Shown here: piece by piece, positions 46,301-60,390 of the stretch
Layout: the number at the start of each line of letters is the position of its first letter
Position numbering within the stretch: position 1 is the stretch's first letter
The notes under the pieces: generated by a model
What the model saw: only the letters and a program-made list of their open reading frames with translations
Database searches by the model: none
Told to the model about the DNA's origin: nothing
Origin: Physcomitrium patens
Lineage: Eukaryota; Streptophyta; Bryopsida; Funariales; Funariaceae
DNA: 64,000 nucleotides
NCBI RefSeq assembly: GCF_000002425.4
Contig: NC_037264.1
Span: 13,485,023 to 13,549,022 of the forward strand
Direction of reading: 5' to 3'
Position numbers and translations under genes: made by a program

Positions 46301-49116
46301 CGCCACTAATGCTGAACATCCTCATTTCACTCTCGATGGTATCTCAAAATTGTTTCTTAGCAATTAATGAGATTTTGTTCTTGGTGTGAAATTCCTTTAG
46401 TTGTGAAATATGGAAGATTGGATGAATCTAAATATTTGGCAAAAGCTCGAGGGAGTATGCAACATCAGAAATTACTACAAAAATGTGAAAAGGGATAAAC
46501 CACTGAGGTGCTAGTTTACAGATTTGGGTTGATGTAGCAAGTGGCAATTTGGTGTAGAGAGTAATATTTGATCATCCTTTCGAAAGGTCTTGTGTTGTCG
46601 ATGGTTATCCACATACTACTTTTGTTGATTTTGTGCAATCAAGACGTAGTGCCATGACTCTTGTAAGACCATTGTAACTTGTTGTATAAATTCCTCCATA
46701 GTTAGGTTATTGGTGTTGATGGAAGAATAAAAAATTATTAGTGTAATTGAATGTTGACAAGTATTCAAGAAAAATGGTGAATGACCAATACTTGCTTGAA
46801 TACTATAATTATAAGCAAACTCCAAGGACGTCAAGTATTCATGTCAATCATTATGATGAACCACCACAAATGCCGACAATATATCCTCTAAGGTTTGATT
46901 TGTACACTTTGTTTGTATATATGTTTGGAAATGAAAGGCTGTAGATATGGCAAGTCGTGTACTTAGTAGCTTGAATAGGGCTTACCAAAAACTTTCCGTG
47001 AAGTATGGATTCTAATCTGAAATGATGACACGAGAAAATCCATGGTGACGAAAGATGGTATCAAAGAAGTCTTGTACAATTATTAGGGTATCAATATCCA
47101 AGCGCATTGTCGCCAAGTGAAGTTGCTTCAAGAGTTGATCCATAAAAATAGCAACTGCAGTATGATTATGAGGCATCTGCAGCAAATACATAATAAGATC
47201 CATAGTCACCTGCTTTCAACATGTTGTGGATAGTGAAATTGGTTGTAATAGTCTAAAATATATTGTATTGTATGCTTTGTTATGTTGACATGACTTGCAA
47301 GAGCGTACAAAGCTCAAACATCAAGATTCAAACCTGTCCAAAATCATATCCTTGAGATCTGTTCTAAAATCTTTTTTCATCATAGATGTCTAAATATTGG
47401 AATGTCATGTCTTTCTTCAAGTATGCATGTCTGGAGTTCAACATTGTTAGGTACATAAATTCACTTCTTGAAATAGAGCAAGCCATCACTAAAAGTATAA
47501 TCATGATATTGTATATCGTCTATCTTGTGTCGATTACTAATCATCTTGAAATAAGTATCTCATTGAGTAGCTTCCTTCTATTCTACCTCTTTGATTAGAT
47601 ATAAAATGATACTATTAATAGTAACAACTTTCAACTTATCTTTTGCTTTGTTCTTGAAGTCTAATCTCCGTAATAAATTATGTTGTATAGTATGTTGTTA
47701 CCCTTGCTTGTACTTAAGTTGGATATCAAAAAATTGCAACTGTTTTTCTCAACAATGATGCCATGACTTCATATTTTTTAGATACAAATCATATAGCAAG
47801 GATCAATGGTCACTCCAAACAACCACTAGCTTTCTCAATAGATAGTGTCGCCACATCTTTGTGGTATGTACAATCGCTAATTATCCTTGATCAGGTGTAA
47901 AATAATTGCACTCTGCCCTTCTGAGCTTGCGTGATTCATATACCATAGGTTGAAGGTCCCTACCAAAGTCTTATTAAAAGACCACTCCAATAGCAAACTC
48001 AGAAGCATCAATGTCAAGCATATAAGGGACATTAAGATCATATGGTTGCAATATCAGAATAATAATGACTACCTCCTTCAACTTATCATCGGTATTTTGT
48101 TGCTCCAATTTTCATTCAAATGTCGCATTTTTTTTTAATAGGTTTGTCATTGAGGCAACAATATGAACAAATTGCTAAATAAAATGGCGATAGTATCCAG
48201 CAAGGCCTAAAAATAAGCACACTTTAGAAGCATCCTTAGAGGTTGACCATTCCTTCACTACTTTTACCTTATCTTGTTCCATATGCACACCTTTAAATAA
48301 CACCACATGATCCAAAAAGTGACTTTTGACTTCCAAATTTCATAATTTGATTACTTACAATAAAAACAACTATCTTATAATTAACACAACACCTCTTGTA
48401 TATGCTGCTCATGCTCTTCAAGGATTTTATTATATATAAGAATATCATCAAAGAAAACGACTACATACTTGTTCAAAAGGTCTTAAAACAATCTATTCAT
48501 GTGACCCATGAAAGAGACTAAAGCAATAGTAAGGCCAAAGGATAAAATCAGCCATTCCAAATGTTTATAGCATATACAAAATGTTGTCTTTTCAACATCC
48601 TCTCTTGCAATAGATATTTCCTAATAGCCTCTCTAAAGATCTAATTTATTAAGTATGATCGCACTTCAAAGTTGGTCAAAAAGATCATCTACGTATAGAA
48701 GTGAATATGTATTTTTAATAGTCTGTTTATTGAAACCTCAATAGTCAATGCAAAAGCAAAGTCTACCATCCTTTTTAGGTACAAAGAGTATAGGTACTTC
48801 TCATGGTGATGTGCTTTCTCAAATGAGGCCTATTTCTAAGAGTTCATCCAGTGTCTTCCGCAGCTCTTCAAGTTCTTTTGGTGATAGGCAATAAATTGGT
48901 CGACTTATTAGTTTGACTCAAGACAATAGTTTTATTTGAAAGGAGGCACTTTAATCAGGAGGTATGCCACTAAATAGGTCGATTGGAAAGACATCCTGAT
49001 ATTCGAATATGAATTGCTCTGCTCGTTATCAGGGAAGAGAGAATTTGCCTCTAGAAAGCATAGGGCTCCTTGCTGTCACTAATTACTCAATCAACTCTTG
49101 AGATAAGAAAGACCAA

Positions 49117-49119
<3 letters not shown>
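46301..49119 (-). mobile_element. Ty3/gypsy element D, pol part, broken
   Basis: Recognisable on the - strand: integrase C-terminal region (46616-46834, with the HSPFFLNTCQHS block typical of Ty3/gypsy integrases), integrase core (about 47012-47300), RNase H (47400-48300) and reverse transcriptase (48300-48950). Gag and protease of the same element lie at 60391-61374, so it has been split by about 11 kb of later insertions (F5 and element C). Broken with many breaks. Its reverse transcriptase differs from family 1. Confidence 0.75.
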
Positions 49120-49155
<36 letters not shown>

Positions 49156-50307
49156 TATATATCACTTTTAGGAGCAATTACACCAAACATATAAGTTTTA
49201 AGTTCCCAAAAATATCCAAATTATGATTAAAAATTCTAAATCCTTATATATACTTATGGGGTATTATTCTTGAACTTCAAAAACTCATATCTCCCAATCA
49301 AGCTGTTCAAACATATTCAAATTTTATATGAAGTATTGATATACTTTTTAAAACTATCACAATAAATTTTAATTGGAAATTTGTTATGGATCTTAAGCTA
49401 TCACCAAAACCCTAATAATAGCTTCAAATCCTAGTTTTTATATACCTATATGTAATTTTCTTTATATAACAAACTAAAGACTTAAATACCAGAAAATTTG
49501 TATATATAGCTTCTTAATACAATAAGCTACCTTCTTCAAAAGATTTGAGCCAAATACTTGTCCAAAAACTCAAGATATGACTCCAACCATTACTATCAAT
49601 GTTCACAACTTATTTACTATCTTTGAATTATATGTGCTATCTTCAATATCTTATAACTCATTCTTGTAGAATTAGAATTCATCAAATAATATATAAAAAG
49701 TATAGCTGAAAAAGTTTTTTTGCAACTCTAATTGCCAATCCTTCATTGTTTGCTATAAATGTATGTTATGTCGCAAAGAATAATAGTAGGTATGAAATTG
49801 ACACCTTAACTTTGAGTACCAATAATTCTTTCATAAAAACTCCAATTCACACAAAAATTGTACCCAATTTCTTTTTTAATTCCTAAATTTATTGATTTTA
49901 GCCTTTGAACCTCAAATTACTCCAAAAGAAAAATCCTAATTTCTAATAAGGCCTCAAGTAGCCTCCTTAAAGTCCATTGGCCATGACATTTGATCAATAA
50001 GGATGAAGATCTTCATTCCTTGCCTTCATCCAACCATGCCTTGCTTTCATCTTTTCCAATAAGCCTCTTAATAGTTTAGATTTTCATCTTTAGACTCCAA
50101 CCTTCTCTTGAGCTTTATAATAAATATCTAAATCCTACATAATATAAATACTATAATCAAAATAGATAAACTTCTAAATAATTTTTTTTATACCAAATCT
50201 CTTTAAATTTACTTACTAACCATTCTAATCTACCTCAAGAATTACAAACAAAATATATGTTATAATTAATTTTTTTCATACTATAAGCAATTATAGTATG
50301 ATACCGT
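49120..50307 (-). mobile_element. Family F repeat (F5) with (AT)n border
   Basis: Starts on the left with an (AT)n microsatellite (49120-49161). The body matches other F copies in reverse complement, notably F0 near 19040-19200 and F2. It ends exactly where the LTR of element C begins. Non-coding. It inserted in element D. Confidence 0.55.
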
Positions 50308-52367
50308 TGTCATATTACGTACTGTCTTGCTTGAGAATACATTGGACATCTGGCTGTAGAAGATAAAATGATGTTTTGCAAGTATCTGAGTAGTCTAGTT
50401 GATTTCAACCATCTAAATATAAACTATTTCGGATTTCAATATAAAAGCTTATTTCCAATACAAAAAGCTTAGAAATACTATTTTTAATAACTTCAAGATA
50501 TTATAGGCATAAATTCTTTTTTTATTTGTTAGTTTTATTTTATTTTATTTGTATTATTTTTTTTTATTTTTTTATTTTTTTTAATTTTTAAATCCTAATC
50601 TTAGATATCAAGCTTTGACAAGCTATAATTCTCAATCTGATTGTCTGATTATTGTAAAACTTCTAATACTAGTGTCTTTATAAGTCTTATAAATGTTCAA
50701 GAAGTTTCAATCCAATGTAACTTACAGTGGCAAAAAAATGCCGTAAATCCACATTGATGTCCCTTGACCGCCGCCTAGAAAGTAGATGATGAACTTTGAC
50801 TTGTAATTTCTCCTTCTTCAACAGTTAATTCTCATTCAAACCTTATGTGCAGCTCTACCTTTAAGTCCTCAACTTACTACATTAAAATTCACCTTATTCC
50901 AGCTGATAGATCTCTAGATATTACAAAAATCCTAAACAATCTCAATATGCCGACTTTTGATACCTCTTTACACTAATGATCAAATATCCTCTATCCATAT
51001 CATTAGATTAATAAAAAATTTTGCATACACTTAGCATACTCAACCATCTAGATATCTCTAAAATTTCAACTATAGGTGTCTCTCCAATTTTACAAAACAA
51101 TCAAGAGTACTAGTCGTTACTTTATTGCAAAAATCCAATTCATCAATACAAACACGGACTTTCAGCAACGATTGCAAGTCCTCCCAAAACCTATGAATCC
51201 AATTCATTAATACAAATACAGACTTTCAGCAACGATTGCAAGTCCTTCCAAATCCTGTGAATCCAATTCACCAATACAAATATGGGCTTTCAGCAACGAT
51301 TGCAAGTCCCCCCAAATCCTATGAATCTAATTCACCAATGTAAACACAGGCTTTTAGCAATGATTGCAAAGTTCTTTCAAATCCTATGAACCCCAATTCC
51401 ATACCTTTTGAAACTAGCTCTCCAATTCCAAAATCCTCGATCTTCCAAATGCCCTCTTCCTTTTTTTTTTTTTTTCTTTTAATTCCGTGAGGTCTCCTAT
51501 TCTTCTGATCTGGACTCGGAATTGGAACAACAGATCACGCTTCTATAGAATTCCTACCTCTAAGAGAATCTTTTCATAGAAAGGACCTTTTCTCTCCAAA
51601 ACAGCATAGAAAATGGAACAACTTGAAATGGAACTGAGGCCTTCGTATTCGAGACCTCATTGGGTTATCCAATCGAGTTAGGTTTCATACAAGGTAAGAG
51701 GCCCGTAACATGACCTGGATTGGATGTCCCCGTAATTGAGTCAAATTGACCCTTCACATGAGGCTCACTCAAATGTTGAATTGATCTTTTTTCCTTTTGC
51801 CGAGTACTAGTAAGAACGGCTTGGACACCTTCCACCTGATTTACTAAAGAATCTTGAAGACCTCAATTTATTCCCTTAATTTTTCGTTGGCTTTAGATCT
51901 GCTGATCCGGATTATTGAAATTGAACGAAGCATTATATTGCTAATAAGTATGCCCCAACTGCTTACTATTCCGACACACTAGCGTGTAATTATCACTGGC
52001 TCTAAGATTGGGACATTCACTAGCATAATGACTAATTTTTCAAAAATGAAAACAATTAAGTGGTCTTCTTGCACCACATTTGGCATATTGGGTGTCTTCA
52101 CCAGTATATTCCCACTAGGTTTATTCCATGTAAGATTAGAAAATGATCCTGGTCGTCTCGTTGGTATGGAGGGTACTTGGTTCGATGACACCAGTGGATT
52201 ATACACTGTTGTCACGTTTGGTGGCACAGCTTGTAATGGAGTGACATTAATTGGTCCCTGAATATTGGCACTGGAATTGGCCACTGTTTCTAACATCCAA
52301 GATGACTAAATATTAATAAATCTTTTTCATTTATATTTTCACTATATAGTCGTGTTACAACATGACA
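50308..52367 (-). repeat. Element C, 3' LTR (2060 bp)
   Basis: Direct repeat of 58392-60390 along its whole length. It includes a 64-bp tandem array at 51132-51395 and, near its upstream end on the - strand (about 52000-52300), a gag-like coding-type stretch with a zinc-knuckle-like segment that is also present in the other LTR. Confidence 0.85.
51132..51395. repeat. 64-bp tandem array in the element C 3' LTR
   Basis: Four units starting at 51132, 51196, 51260 and 51324, each beginning AATCCAATTCA-like and containing CTTTCAGCAACGATTGCAAG or a close variant. The spacing is exactly 64 bp. Confidence 0.85.
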
Positions 52368-55300
52368 TCCACCTCCTCTGAACTTGTGTATCTTGTGGTA
52401 TACACCAAATAACCTTGTTGTTGTTTAATTTATAATATGTTCTCCAAGTCTTCGTTCAAATCCTCTTCATCACTTTTTCTATCCAAATCAATTTCATCTT
52501 CCTATTGAGGAATATCTATGTCTTCACCAAGGTCTTCTATATTTATTTCTATATATCTTTGTTTAAATATTTTTACTCGCTTCCATACAATTGGTATTTT
52601 TAACCTTGTTCCATCTAACTCCCACAATGAGTAAGTTGCATTATCATGAACAATTGTTACCACATATGGTCCAAACCATCATTTATAAAACTTCCTTAAA
52701 GTACTATGTTGATTATCCAAGCTACTATCATAGACCAAAATCCAATCACCTTCTTCAATTGCTTTAGGCCTCAATCGATGCTTCTTATCAAATCGTTACT
52801 TGTTTTATAACCTCGCTCTTTTTAACCTTTTTAATGCTATTTGCACATCTTTCTATCTTTGCTTTAATTGTTGAATTCTAATAGCTAGAAGTTCTTCTCT
52901 TATCAATCCATCTTCCCATGGTAGCACATTCCAAGTAGGTACTTTTTCTTCAATTGGCATAATTGATTTTTGACTTGTCATAAGCTCAATAGGCATATAT
53001 CCCGTTACTGAGCTATGAGTTGTTCCATCAGCCCATAATATAAATGACAAAAGTCATGGCCATTCTCTAACCCTCCCATTACAAGTTTTAACTGATGCTT
53101 TCACAATCGGTGGGTGACCACGCTCACTTTTTGTATTTCCTTCAGGATTATAAGCAGTAGTCAGTGATAGTTTAATTCCACATCTTTTCAAGAATTCACA
53201 AGCTTCTTGTGCATCTAATTCTCCACAATCTGCAATAATTTTTCCTACACATCCGTAGTGGCAAATAACATCTTCAAGCAAAAATCTACAAATTCCTTCC
53301 ATAGTTTTTGTTCTCAATACTCTTCTTTCTACTTGATTTGATAAATCTTCACGAGCTAAGACCAAATATCTCATTTGTCATAATCCAATTGGCATAATAA
53401 CCAAATCAACAACCCATTTTAAATGAATAGCTAGAGGATATGTAGGATGAAGACCATCTCGATGTCGTATATTATAATACGTTTGACAAATTTTACATGA
53501 CTCTACAAATAAGAGCACATCTCGATACATATTTTTCCACCAATATCGTTTCTTAAGTTTAGCAAAAGTAGCCCAAATTCTTCTATGTCCTACCCATAAA
53601 CTATCATGAAATCTCTTTAATAATTTTTGTTTTTCTTCCTTATTGCCTATCACTCTTTGTGGCATTTCAATTCCTTTCTTTGGTCTCTTCCATAAGAATC
53701 CTTCTTTGGTCTCTTCTATAAGAATCCTTTCTTTGGTCTCTTCCATAAGAATCTATAAAAATCCATATCTCTTTTTTCTTATTTATTTAAATTTTTATGT
53801 AGACTAATTTTTTTGCTTAGTAAAGGTATTGAAGTAATGACCAATATCCAATAATTCTCCTTCATAAAATTCTTCAAGAAATAGCTTGTCTTCTTTGTTA
53901 AGATTTGATACAAAATTGAATTTTGATCAAACATTATCAATGTCTTCAACCATTTTGTCTTTTCTTTCATATCTTGTTCGAGATAGCATATCTTCTATTA
54001 AATTATCTTTTCCAATAACATGCTTAAATTCTAGATTTAATGACTTAATATAAGCAATCCATCTTAACATTACAATATCCGATGTTGAACAATTAGTAAT
54101 CATTCCAAGTAATGGCAAGCAATCCATTTCAATTACTACTATTGCACCAATCAAATAATTTCTTTCAGCTTTCATAGCCGAAACAACTCCCTAAAGTTCT
54201 CTTTTGACTTGTGAATATGTACGTTGATGAGTACTTAAAACTTTACTTCTAAATCGAATTGCAAATCTATTTTCACTTCAATCATCTTGATCCACAGCCC
54301 ATCCAATAGCAATAGGACTAGTATCCAAAGTAAGAATTATTTGTCTATTATGGTCATAATCAATTCTTCTTAAAATTGGAGGCGTCACCAATAACATCTT
54401 TAGCTTCTGCATTGCTTCAGTATGCTTTCTTTCCCATTTAAATCGATAATCCTTACATAATAATTTATACAATGGATCCGCTACATGAGCATAATGAGGA
54501 ATCCATATACGATGAAATACACAAGCTCCTTAAAACCTGTGTACTTTTGTTAAAGAGTCAGATGAATCTTTCATCCTTCCAATTGCATCAACTTTGCTTG
54601 TATCTGGCTTTCTTCCATAAAACCTACATAAATGCCCAAAAATAAGAACTTTCTGTACTCCAAATGTAGATTTTGCTCCTGAAAAAGTAAGATGAACCTC
54701 TTCAAGTCGAGTTAAAATCTTTTTACAATCTCATATATGATCAATAACATATTTGCAACATCCCTTCTCATTTAAAGTTTCATCTTTTTCTCCTTCTTTA
54801 CATCCTTTGATAAGAACATCATCTAAAAAAGGCATAGTTTTTTCAGGAATGAAGTCTTTTAGTACCTTGTTCATCCCATTCATCATATGTGCAACTGAGT
54901 TAGTAGCACCTTATGGGAGAATATACATTTTAAGTAATCCTAGTAGCATTCTCATTGTTGTTAGATCTCTACTCCCATACTCAAGTTGAAATTGATCATA
55001 ACCCGAATATAAATCATCCATTGAATAAAATGCCCCTATCCCAAACGCTTCTACAAACTCGTCTACTAAAGGTCCTATACCTATATTTCTTATAATTACT
55101 ACATTCATTGGCTACATATCTTGAATAAAATGTAACAATCTATTTTTCTTAGGCACCGTAAACCAATGACTAGAATATGGAGCAAAAAAAGGCTCCAAAA
55201 TTTTCATTTGCATCTTTTCTTTCAATAATTCCACTAATTTAGGTAAAAGTGCCCTTGGCACGGGAATTGGCCTTAAGTTCCAAGGCACATGAGGTACCGT

Positions 55301-58300
55301 AAAGATAACCATAGGAGCAACAACATTAGGATCTACACATCTTATTTCACAAGACCCAAAGACAAATGATTTATCTCATTTTATAAGCATTTTTTTAAAA
55401 TATTCAATTTTTTTTGGAAATAAAGAACCATCACATCCAATCTTCAATTCTTCAAAAGTTTTCTTTGTAAACTAATGTCCAATCTTCTTTGGATCTCTTA
55501 AACTCTCTTCTTTTGATGCTTCTTCTATTTATTCTTTAGAATCTTTTGCTAAAGATCTGGCAACAAGTTTTACCTTTTTATCTACTGTTTTATATTTTGT
55601 CTCTACAATAACTTCTGATACTTGAAAAGATTTAAGTATAGAATAAACCTCCTTTGAATGAATTTCCACAATCTTATCATTATCTTCTAATTCAATAGAT
55701 GCAATTAATTCCAAAGAATCCTCCAATCCATTTTCTTTATAAACACCTAAAATCTTCTCATCATCTTCTAATGTCCCTAACTTGCGTAATTCTCTTTCAA
55801 TACTATATAATCTTTTTCTTTCTTTTCTTTTAAAATCATCAAGTTTCTTATACATAATATTTCCATTCTCTAAAATACCAATAAAAATTGCATCAAAGGC
55901 ACCATCATCTCGTGAGAGTACCTCTTCTTTTGTACCTCCATAATCCTGCTTTATAGTGGTACTTTCCCAAAATCCTTAAATTCTTCAACAACCTTTGGCA
56001 ATGGTTTCTCCCTCAACCTATCTCAATTTCGTCCATGATTAAGAAGTATTATTAGAAATTATATAGCTTTCCTTTCATCTTCATTATATATCCTTACATA
56101 AGAAAAACCATCGTTAAGTACTTTTATTTCCATCCATGTTGCCGTAATATAAGGTTGTCCTAAAATCAATAGATAAGACATTGTTTCTTGAACAAAGAAA
56201 TTTTGTTCTGTCGCAACATCTCTAATCTGAATTTTGATATCTGGACAAGCTCTATATAATTCGCCTCATGTCTTATTAGTTGTACATATTGTCCATCCAT
56301 GTTCCTTATCAATTGGCCATTTCTGCTTCTTATAAAGATCCTTAGACATAAGATTTATTTCAAAACCATGGTCGATTAAAGCAACAATTGGTTCTTCTAT
56401 ATCTCCAACTTTCACCAATACTTCAGTAGTTACTCTTATCTAATGCTTTCGAGTATAATGGCTTGAAGCTTCTATTTCCCTATCACTATAGTCTTTGAAA
56501 CATATTCGTTGATTATACCCATTTTTTTCATTTGTTGATTGCTTGTAACCATTATCAACCTCTTCTTCATCTTTATATAATCTTGCATCAATAACATGAC
56601 TCATTCCAGCTTCACCCATTAATCGTCTCTTTCGCTTAATGCTGTCAATGATAACATCATGAAACTCTTTCTTTGCTATTCCCAAAATTTCTTTCAATGT
56701 GAATTCCACCTTAGCGTTTAATATACGTTCTTCCAACACCTCTTTTAAATTTGTTGCCGCTTCAATATCAAAAAGTAGCTTATAAGCAATTGATTTATCT
56801 TTTTCTTTTATCTCCTTTGTTTTTTCTTCTAATGATGTTGAAGTATCTTTTATAGGCAATTCTTGTGAAACCTCCTCACAAGCCTCGTTTCTTCAAGTTT
56901 GCCTCTTAGAAGAATTTCCTTCTCTTTTATCATGAAAATTTTCTCATCTCTTTTCTTCCATCAAAGCTTCATGTTGGCTCTTAGCAATATATACATGAAT
57001 GGAAAGAGACTCAACAGGATCTTCCCAACCTGTTGTACCTCGTATTGTAGCTGCAATCCTCAATAATGCTTCCCTACGTATTTTTCTTTTTTACATTATA
57101 AAAATGGTAGAAGTCCAAAATTCACTAGTTTCTATACTTCTACCAAAGTCATCATCTACTCTAGCACCATAACTTGCACTCTCTCGTGTTATTATTCCAT
57201 GTTCTATTAAATAATCTTGAATCAATGCTCTCATACCTCCTTTGCCAAAATTGGTTTGAATGAGATCTTCTGTATCTTTCAATCTTTCTAGTAAATAAAT
57301 CCCTGCTGTATCATATTATTAAATTCATTGCAATCCTTCCTAGTATGTGAAGCGTCATCACACTAGATACATCTTTGTACATACCCTTCTTTTGAAACAT
57401 TCTTCAAATTATTTGTAGAAGTATTTTCTTTAAGTCTTGCCAATTTGATTTGAAGATCTCGCATTCCACATATAATTTCTTCAATCTCCATAACTCCTTT
57501 CTTCGATAAAGATGTTGAAGTTTGAACAGTAGGCATTGTTGGTCGTATTGTATGTACTGGATTTTTGGATGCTTATACTGCTTTTGGAATATTACTCTTA
57601 TCCTTCCTCTTTTCTCTTTTTGTAAGCAAATCCATCGCATTTTTAACATTTTTCTACTTTGTTGTCAATCCTTCATCTTCTTCTTTTTCTTCAAGAAGCA
57701 ACTCCAATTTCCTTTGCAATTCTCTATCAGCAGCCTAAAGAAATAATTCAACTTTGTTCGGCTCTAATGTCAATTTTTCTACCTTCGATAATTGAGAATA
57801 CTACCTCTCAAATTTCCTTAATAGCTCTACTACTTGCAAATTTTTATTAGGCCGCTCAATCCATTTTAGAAATAGTTTCTTAATAACATGATCAATGTCT
57901 TTCAAGAAATATTCGTCTTTTAATGCATGTGAAAAAACCTCCCATGAATTTCTATAATGCTCCATAATTGATGTAATATGCTCTTATTTCCGGTATCGTG
58001 GCAAGTCCAAATAATTCAACCATCTTCTTCTTAGAAATCCGATTTAATTTCATTTCCCGAACATAACATCTTTTATACTTTGAAATATCTCTTCTATCAA
58101 ATTGATCAATTTTATTGACCACTGCTTGTAATGCTTTGGTTGCTAAAACTTCTTTGCGAATATTGCTTTGTTGTTGCTACATAGATAATGATAAGGCTTG
58201 AAACATACTAGCAACGGATGGATCCATGTACATACCTTGTCCTTTATAAGAAACCCCACCAGAAGCTCCACTTGAAGCTCCTCCCAAAGTTCCTTCAAAA

Positions 58301-58391
58301 TTTTTATTTTCGTTCTCTATAAAATAAAAATAAAAATAAATAAATTCCAATACCTCCCACCTCAAGCGTTTCATGTCAGGTTCACCAATTA

Positions 58392-60390
58392 TGTCGTATT
58401 ATGTGCTATCTTGCTTGAGAACACACCAAGCGTCTAGCTATAGAAGATAAAACAATGTTTTGTAAGTATCCGAGTAGTCTAATGGGTTTCAACCATCTAA
58501 ATACAAACTATTTCGGATTTCAATATTAAAGCTTATTCTCAATACAAAGTACTTAAAAATACTATTTTTAATAACTTCAAGATATTATAAGGACATATTC
58601 TTTTCTTATATGTTAGTTTTATTTTTTTTTTTAATTGTATTATTCTCTTTTTTTATTTTAATTTTTTTTTAATTTTTAAACCCTAAACCTAGACAGCGAG
58701 CTTGAGCAAGCTGTAATTTTCAATCTGACCATCCAATTGTTGAAAAACTTTTAGTACTAGTGTCTTTGCAAGTCTTCTAAATGTTTAAGAAGTTTCAATC
58801 CAATCTAACTTACAGATTGCAAAAATGCCATGAATCCACACTGATGTCCCTTAATCGCTGCCTAGAAAGTAGATGTCGAACCTTGACTTACAATTTCTCC
58901 TTCTCCAAATGTTAATTCTCATTCAAATCTTATATGCAGCTCTGCCTTTAAGTCCTCGACTTATCATGTTAAAATTCACCTTATTTCAGCTAATAGATCT
59001 CCAGATATTACAAAAATCCTAAACAACCCTAATATGCTGACTTTTGATGCCTCTTTATACTAATGATCAAATATCCTCTATCCGTACCATTAGATTAATA
59101 AAAAAAATTGCATACACTTAGCATACTCAATCATCTAGACACCTCTAAAATTTCAACCATAGATGTCTCTCCAATTTTACAAAACAATCAAGAGTACTAG
59201 TCGTTACTTTATTGCAAAAATCCAATTCACCAATACAAACACGGACTTTCAGCAATGATTGCAAGTCCTTCCAAACCCTATGAACCCAATTCACCAATAC
59301 AAACACAGACTTTCAGCAACGATTGTAAGTCCTTCCAAATCCTATGAACCTAATTCACCAATACAAACACGAACTTTCAGCAACGATTGCAAAGTTCTTT
59401 TAAATCCTATGAACCTCAATTCTATATCTTTTGAAGCTAGCTCTCCGACTCCAAAATCCCCGATCTCCCGAATGTCCTCTTCTTTTTTCTTTCTTTTCCT
59501 TTAACTCCGTGAGATCCCCTATTCTTCCGCCCTTGACTCGGAATTGGAACAACAGACCGCGCTTCCATAGAATTCTCGCTTCTAAGAGGATCTTTCCACA
59601 AAAAGGATGTTTCTCTTCCGAAATGGCATAGAGAACGGAATAGCTTGAAATGAAATTGAAGCCTCTGTATTCGAGACCTTATTGAGTTGCCCAACCGAGT
59701 CAGGTCTCATACTGGATAAGAGGCCCGTAACAAGACCTGGATTGGATGTCCCCATAATTGGGTCAAATTGGTCCTTCACATTAGACTCACCAAAATATTG
59801 AATTGGTCCTTTCCCCTTTTGCCAACTCCTGGTAAGAATGGCTTAGACACATTCCACCCGATTTACTAAAAAATCTTGAAGACCTCAATTTATTCCTTCA
59901 ATTTTTCCTTGGCTTTGGATTTGTTGATCCGGATTATTAAAATTGAACGAAGCATTATATTGCTGATAAGTATGCCCCGACTATTTACTATTCCTATACA
60001 CTAGCACATCATTGTCACTGGCTCTGGGATTGGGACATTTACTAGAATAATGACCAATCTGTCAGCAATGGAAACAACGAAGTGGTCTTCTTGCACCCCC
60101 ATCTGGCATATTGGATGTCTTCACCAGTATATACCTACTAGGCTTGTTCCATGTAGGGTTAGAAAATGATATTGGTCATCTTGTTGGTACGGAGGGTACT
60201 TGGTTTGATGATGTCGGTGGAGCATACACTGTTGTCACGTTTGGTGGTACAGCTTGCAATGGGGTGACATTAATTGGCCCCTGAATATTGGCACTGGAAT
60301 TGGCCACTATTTTTAACATCCAAGATGACTAAATATTAATAAATCTTTTTTATTTATATTTTCACCATATAGACGTGTTACAACACGACA
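58392..60390 (-). repeat. Element C, 5' LTR (1999 bp)
   Basis: Matches 50308-52367. It contains a 64-bp tandem array with three units (from 59219, 59283 and 59347) against four in the other LTR. A gag-like stretch with a CCHC zinc-knuckle-type pattern lies at about 60020-60090. No classical initiator-Met tRNA primer site follows it, and the primer was not identified. Confidence 0.85.

Larger units (their letters stand above)
50308..60390 (-). mobile_element. Ty3/gypsy element C with 2-kb LTRs, broken
   Basis: The most complete element here, about 10.1 kb, nested in element D. LTRs: 50308-52367 (3') and 58392-60390 (5'), both with TGTC(A/G)T...GACA ends. A purine-rich tract (AGAGGAGGTGGA on the - strand, 52368-52379) directly precedes the 3' LTR, fixing orientation. 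Internal parts, 5' to 3' on the - strand: gag with a CCHC-type segment (58374-about 57300), a gag/protease region (57282-55529), reverse transcriptase (55312-54600), RNase H (54480-53930), integrase zinc-binding and core (53746-52853). It looks nearly full length but is clearly broken, with roughly ten or more breaks. The two LTRs show many differences, so it is not recent, yet it is younger than D. The lineage differs from family 1 and was not placed further. Confidence 0.85.

Noticed and set aside
51132-51395. CRISPR-like array (regular repeats)
   Set aside because: Contiguous 64-bp tandem units without spacers, inside a plant retrotransposon LTR.
58375-58391. Initiator-Met tRNA primer-binding site after the 5' LTR of element C
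   Set aside because: The sequence next to the LTR does not match the usual TGGTATCAGAGC; no other tRNA end could be assigned by eye.
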